64,000 nt of DNA, from contig CAZIXE010000012.1 in assembly GCA_964543235.1 (NCBI GenBank), forward strand, positions 13,925-77,924. Reading direction: 5' to 3'. A program made the translations under genes and the position numbers. Origin of the DNA: JANMMJ01 sp964543235. Its GTDB lineage: Bacteria; Pseudomonadota; Alphaproteobacteria; Rhizobiales; Aestuariivirgaceae. The notes below the pieces were generated by a model. It ran no database searches, was not told the origin of the DNA, and was given only the letters and a program-made list of their open reading frames with translations. This document shows positions 60,632-64,000 of this stretch, piece after piece. Positions within the stretch are counted from its first letter, which is position 1, and each line of letters starts with the position of its first letter.

Positions 60632-60661
60632 GTATATACAGGCAGCCTATAACGTATATAC
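60632..60661 (-). promoter_or_regulatory. vapBC operator: paired GTATATAC palindromes
   Basis: Two identical 8-bp palindromes GTATATAC lie at 60632-60639 and 60654-60661, 22 bp between centres (about two helical turns), just upstream of the vapB ATG at 60618. VapBC complexes bind paired or inverted sites of this type. Any promoter here would also read through into the catabolic genes, since no gap suits another promoter between vapC and the amidohydrolase gene. -10/-35 assignment is unclear. Confidence 0.65.
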
Positions 60662-60690
60662 CGAGACGTCAATGCGGAGCGGCCGCCGCT

Positions 60691-61761
60691 CTACATGCGC
60701 GGCTTGCGCCTGGCCAGATGCGGCGCATGCAGGGCGAGGTCAGCGTCGCCGAGGCGGTCGCCCGCGGTGTTGCACTGGTGCCAGTAGGGATAGATCAGCG
60801 GCGGCAGGCTGACGTCGTCGAGCGCCTTGCACTCCGCGGCGGAGAGGACCAGGGAGGCAGCGCCCAGGCTGTCCTTGAGCTGCTTCTCGGTGCGGGCCCC
60901 GACGACGATGGAAGCAACCCCCGGGCGTCCCGCCAGCCAGGACAGCGCCACCTGGGCGGCGGAAACGCCGCGGGCATCGCCTATGGCAACCAGGGCGTCG
61001 ATGATGCGATAGAGCCGCTCCTCGTCGCGGACCGGCGGTTCGCCCCAGCCGGCGGTGTGGCGCGACAATTGTGGCGGCGGCGCGTTGCGGCGGAACTTGC
61101 CGGACAGCAGGCCGCCGGCGATCGGGCTCCAGACCTGGATGGCGACACCCTGGTCGATGGCAATCGGCAGCAGCTCGTATTCGGCTTCGCGGGCCTCAAG
61201 GGTGTAGTGAATCTGCTGGCAGCAGAAGCGCTGGAAATGATGGCGGTCGGCGATCATCAGCGCCTTCATGAGATGCCAGCCCGAGAAATTGGAACAGCCG
61301 ATGTAGCGGACCTTGCCGGCCCGCACGAGGGTGTCGAGCGCTTCCATCATCTCCTCGACCGGCGTCAGCCCGTCCCACTCGTGGAGGAAATAGAGATCGA
61401 TATGCTCGCGCTTGAGCCGCTTCAGGCTGGCATGGCACTGCTCGATGATGTGGAGGCGGGAGAGGCCAGCTTCATTGGGGTGGCTGCCCATGGAGAACCG
61501 GACCTTGGTGCCCACCAGGATCTGGCTGGAGCGGCCTTTCAGAATGTCGCCCACCATCTCTTCGGAGCGGCCGAGCGAATAGACATTTGCGGTATCGAAC
61601 AGATTGACGCCAAGATCGATGGCGATGTCGGCGATGCGGCGCGCCTCGGGCAGGCCGGTCTGTCCGGCCATGGCAAAGAATCCCTCGCCGCCGAAGGTCA
61701 TGGTGCCCAGCGAATACAGCGAGACGCGCAGGCCGGAGCGGCCAAGCTGGCGGTACTCCAC
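60691..61761 (-). CDS. Aldo/keto reductase
   Basis: 356 residues. NADPH-dependent AKR with the catalytic tetrad visible: D in NLFDTANVYSLG, Y in the same block, K in VGTKVRFSMG, H in LYFLHEWDG. C-terminal cofactor site SIVVGARTEKQLKDSL. Residues after 320 form a proline- and histidine-rich tail. Substrate unknown; possibly a carbonyl by-product. Not linked by overlap to the vapBC genes. Confidence 0.93.
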   Translation of the reverse strand: MEYRQLGRSGLRVSLYSLGTMTFGGEGFFAMAGQTGLPEARRIADIAIDLGVNLFDTANVYSLGRSEEMVGDILKGRSSQILVGTKVRFSMGSHPNEAGLSRLHIIEQCHASLKRLKREHIDLYFLHEWDGLTPVEEMMEALDTLVRAGKVRYIGCSNFSGWHLMKALMIADRHHFQRFCCQQIHYTLEAREAEYELLPIAIDQGVAIQVWSPIAGGLLSGKFRRNAPPPQLSRHTAGWGEPPVRDEERLYRIIDALVAIGDARGVSAAQVALSWLAGRPGVASIVVGARTEKQLKDSLGAASLVLSAAECKALDDVSLPPLIYPYWHQCNTAGDRLGDADLALHAPHLARRKPRM

Positions 61762-61837
61762 GGCAAATCCTCCCGTTATGGATCCCGGCTATCTGGCCAC
61801 AGCCGGACAGAGCGCGTCAACCGCCGCGGGGCGAGGC

Positions 61838-62650
61838 TCAATCGCCATCGATCTGGCGGCCGATGATGGCGATCGCCTTCTGATAGACGGTGGCAGCGTT
61901 CCAGCCCTGGATGGCGCCGAAGTTGGGCTGTCCGGGCTGGTAGCCGGACCCGGCTGTCCAGCCATGGCCCCTCAGAAAGTTCGCGGTCGAGGCCAGGGCA
62001 TCGGCCTTGGAGTTGAGGTTCACGCGGCCGTCACCGTCGCCATCGACGCCATAGAGGCGGACGTTCTTGGGGAGGAACTGGGTGTGGCCGATTTCGCCGT
62101 GCATGGCGCCGCTCGCCGAGGCGCTGAGAACGCCGCGATCGATCAGATGCAGCGCGGCGTAGAGCTGTTCGGTGAAATATTCCGGGCGGCGGCAATCATA
62201 GGCCAGGGTGGCCACGGCGGACAGCGTGTGCTGGTTTCCCATGAAGCCGCCGAAGCCGGTCTCCATGCCCCAGATGGCCAGCAGCGGGCCGGGCGGCACA
62301 CCATAACGCTTCCGGATGCTGTTGAAGAGACCGGCATGGGCCTGCTTCAGCTTGCGCCCCCTGGCAACAATGCCGGCGGCGCCGCGCTTTTGCATGAAGT
62401 CTTCGAGCGAGAGCTTGAAGCTCTTCTGGCCGCGATCGGCGCGGATCGTCGCCGTCGAGTAATCGGTGGCCAGCAGGGCATTGATGGCTTTGGCCTTGAT
62501 GCCGCTGGCCCTGGCCTCGGCGGCAAATGCCTGCTTCCAGGCGTCGAAGCCGGCAGCCGAATTGCCGCACCGGGCGGCCGAGGCGGCACCCGTCCCAAGA
62601 TACGCCAATGCAAGCAACGCCAACGCCGCGCCACGCACTCCTGCCGTCAT
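61838..62650 (-). CDS. Lytic murein transglycosylase (MltB-like)
   Basis: 270 residues. The start at 62650 gives a signal peptide (MTAGVRGAALALLALAYLGTGAASA); the ATG at 62719 adds an unrelated polar stretch. Family 3 lytic transglycosylase: LLAIWGMETGFGGFMGNQHTLSAVATLAYDCRR with the catalytic glutamate in WGMETGF, and GAMHGEIGHTQFLPKNVRLYGVDGDGDGRVNLNSKADALASTANFLRGHGW. It cleaves peptidoglycan to 1,6-anhydro-muropeptides in the periplasm. Confidence 0.94.
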   Translation of the reverse strand: MTAGVRGAALALLALAYLGTGAASAARCGNSAAGFDAWKQAFAAEARASGIKAKAINALLATDYSTATIRADRGQKSFKLSLEDFMQKRGAAGIVARGRKLKQAHAGLFNSIRKRYGVPPGPLLAIWGMETGFGGFMGNQHTLSAVATLAYDCRRPEYFTEQLYAALHLIDRGVLSASASGAMHGEIGHTQFLPKNVRLYGVDGDGDGRVNLNSKADALASTANFLRGHGWTAGSGYQPGQPNFGAIQGWNAATVYQKAIAIIGRQIDGD

Positions 62651-62862
62651 GCCATCCCCCGACTGTCGCGATTCGAAGTTTTGGGGGCGGAGAGTGCCAC
62701 CAGGCGCGCGGCTTGTCATGCAAAAGCGAGGCAGGCCGGCCGCCTTTCCGGCAGGCGGCGGCGCGGCAATATCGCACCGCGGACCTGTTGTTCATGCCCG
62801 CCGGCTGTGAGAGTCTGCCGGAGGCCGGCCCTGCGGCAGCCGGCGAGGAGGTGACAGCGATC

Positions 62863-63183
62863 ATGCGATTGTGGCTGGGCCCGATGGTTCTGGTTCTCTG
62901 TGCCGGTCAAGCGCCGGCGCAGGATGTCCAGGAAGGACTGCGGCTGGCGGTGGCGAATTGCAGCCGCTGCCACGCACTCGGCGAACACGACGCAAGCCCG
63001 TTTGCCGATGCGCCGCCATTCCGCGACATCCCGCAATTCTACGGCGCGGGCGAGCTGGAACAGGCCTTCAACGAGGGCTTCGTGGTGGCACATCCGGCCA
63101 TGCCGGAATGGACGATGACACCGGCCCAGGCCAAGGCGCTGGCGGACTTCATCATGAGCTTCGGACCGGCGAAGGCAGAGTAG
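62863..63183 (+). CDS. Small monohaem cytochrome c
   Basis: 106 residues with a signal peptide (RLWLGPMVLVLCAGQAPAQ) and one haem site CSRCHAL near residue 34. The distal methionine is likely in PAMPEWTM. GAGGAGGTGA lies 10 nt upstream; an upstream GTG at 62851 is an alternative start. It is a periplasmic electron carrier of the cytochrome c class I type. It stands between the lytic transglycosylase and the DUF1989 gene and has no enzyme partner close by. Confidence 0.88.
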   Translation: MRLWLGPMVLVLCAGQAPAQDVQEGLRLAVANCSRCHALGEHDASPFADAPPFRDIPQFYGAGELEQAFNEGFVVAHPAMPEWTMTPAQAKALADFIMSFGPAKAE

Positions 63184-63195
63184 TGTGCGCCCGTA

Positions 63196-63801
63196 TCAGG
63201 GGCGGGTGACGGTCACGCGGATGGGTGTCGGGTTGTAGCCGTTGCAGGGATTGTGCATCTGCGGACAATTGGAAAGCACGGCGAGGACGTCGCGCTCGGC
63301 CTTCAGGGTGACAAAGCTTCCGGGCTTCAGCTCGGCCGCGGCGACACCCGCCGAACCGTCGGCCAGAACGGGGACGCTCATGAACCAGTTGATGTTGGGC
63401 ACGATCGACTCGCGGCCGAGGCCGAAGGGCGCGAGGATCGTCTCGAAATTCGTGTAGCAGGACTCGGTCGTCACGACACCATAGCGGAGATGATTGTTGG
63501 GGTTGGAGCAGCAGCCGTAGATCGTGTCGTGGCGGCCCACCGTATCCGCCACGACGGTCATCAGGGCGGCGCCGCTGTCGGCATAGAGCACGGTGCCGAG
63601 GCCGATATAGATATTGCCCTGCACCTTGACGGTGTTGGTGGCGCAGTAGCGGTCGCGCGGATCGTTCGCGTCGTAACAGAGGAAATCGACAGCCTGCCGG
63701 CCCTCGAGATCGGTGATGGTGAGATGGTGGCCGGCGGCGATGCGCCCGCCCCAGGGCTTTCCGGCGGGAACGACTTCATCGAGGACGATTGCGCCGGTCA
63801 T
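63196..63801 (-). CDS. DUF1989 (urea carboxylase-associated) protein
   Basis: 201 residues from MTGAIVLDEVVPAGKPWGGRIAAGHHLTITDLEGRQAVDFLCYDANDPRDRYCATNTVKVQGNIYIGLGTVLY. The family pattern continues with HDTIYGCCSNPNNHLRYGVVTTESCYTNFETILAPFGLGRESIVPNINWFMSVPV and CPQMHNPCNGYNPTPIRV. Members accompany urea carboxylase or guanidine-degrading systems; here none is in view. Conserved cysteines and histidines suggest a metal site. GGAG lies 6 nt upstream of the ATG. Upstream at 63802-64000 no riboswitch pattern was recognised. Confidence 0.86.
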   Translation of the reverse strand: MTGAIVLDEVVPAGKPWGGRIAAGHHLTITDLEGRQAVDFLCYDANDPRDRYCATNTVKVQGNIYIGLGTVLYADSGAALMTVVADTVGRHDTIYGCCSNPNNHLRYGVVTTESCYTNFETILAPFGLGRESIVPNINWFMSVPVLADGSAGVAAAELKPGSFVTLKAERDVLAVLSNCPQMHNPCNGYNPTPIRVTVTRP

Positions 63802-64000
63802 GGCCGCTCCGGCGCGGCGATGGCAATCCTGCAGAAGACGGCGTGGCGGATCATGGGGGTGTGAACCTTTTGAGAGGATCCATCCTAACCCCCCGTCCAC
63901 ATCAACTTGTGACGAGAGATCGCCATGTCAGCACCAAAGCTGTACGCAGTCGCCCGTGAACTATTCCCAAGTCATTGATTTCGGACTCTGACTGGCGGTT

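Noticed and set aside
63802..64000. Guanidine or other riboswitch before the DUF1989 gene
   Set aside because: I looked for the ykkC-type conserved bases on the minus strand and did not find them. Only short unsupported frames are present.
1..64000. CRISPR arrays, insertion sequences and prophage
   Set aside because: No regularly spaced repeats, transposase, integrase or phage structural genes were recognised in the translations.

Overview
The window reads as a chromosomal segment of an alphaproteobacterium, most likely Hyphomicrobiales (Rhizobiales-like). The support is high GC, a divergent ftsE-ftsX-plsC / zinc-ribbon-hpt neighbourhood, DUF2125 and IalB family proteins, a class II (B12-dependent) ribonucleotide reductase, a LexA site of the alphaproteobacterial GTTC-N7-GTTC type, and an acyl-CoA dehydrogenase with the long N-terminal extension typical of methylsuccinyl-CoA dehydrogenase (ethylmalonyl-CoA pathway). 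No phage, insertion sequence, CRISPR array or rRNA was seen. Species cannot be assigned from the sequence alone.

Layout. 0-7 kb: end of a DUF2934 gene, a lone LacI-type regulator, two periplasmic c-type cytochromes, a conserved minus-strand housekeeping run (ProXp-ala-like editing enzyme, YbbN-like thioredoxin-TPR, LON-N protein, Trm112-like protein, DUF971), tRNA-Gly and DUF4202. 7.2-18.4 kb: a plus-strand sugar-acid catabolic operon headed by a GntR regulator with a visible palindromic operator. It encodes an ABM-fold protein, an HpaI-type aldolase, a 2-hydroxyacid dehydrogenase, a complete carbohydrate ABC importer, a D-apionate-lactonase-like protein, an OtnK-like kinase and an OtnC-like aldolase/decarboxylase. 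18.4-25.2 kb: a minus-strand group with a GMC-like oxidoreductase, a class III aminotransferase, a HAD-UbiA fusion, a small EamA/SMR-type membrane protein and a GT-C-type glycosyltransferase. The last three look like a polyprenyl-phosphate-sugar module.

25.7-49.8 kb: mainly housekeeping. It holds tRNA-Thr, an orphan membrane sensor, DUF2125, a gamma-glutamylcyclotransferase, a small SOS-controlled gene with a textbook LexA box, NrdJ, PlsC, FtsX, FtsE, hpt, acs, an L,D-transpeptidase, IalB, Mcd, SDR, HIG1-like, DUF1232, an M23 peptidase, leuB, DUF533, a quinone oxidoreductase, a DavB-like lysine 2-monooxygenase, argC and leuD.

49.8-60.6 kb: the most unusual region, a minus-strand run of tightly packed genes (mostly 4-10 nt overlaps). 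In transcription order it is VapB, VapC, a hydantoinase/carbamoylase-family amidohydrolase, a RocB-like M20 hydrolase, a CoxM-type FAD subunit, a fused [2Fe-2S]-molybdopterin hydroxylase, a 6-hydroxynicotinate-reductase-like protein, a UPF0280 protein, two tandem DUF1185 proteins and RidA. I read this as a candidate uncharacterised N-heterocycle (lactam, pyrimidine or nicotinate-like) degradation pathway: hydroxylate, reduce, hydrolyse the ring, decarbamoylate. 60.7-64 kb: aldo/keto reductase, lytic transglycosylase, a small cytochrome c and a DUF1989 protein.

All assignments come from reading the translations and from remembered family features; no database search was run. Where a start was moved from the longest reading frame, the reason is given in the entry.
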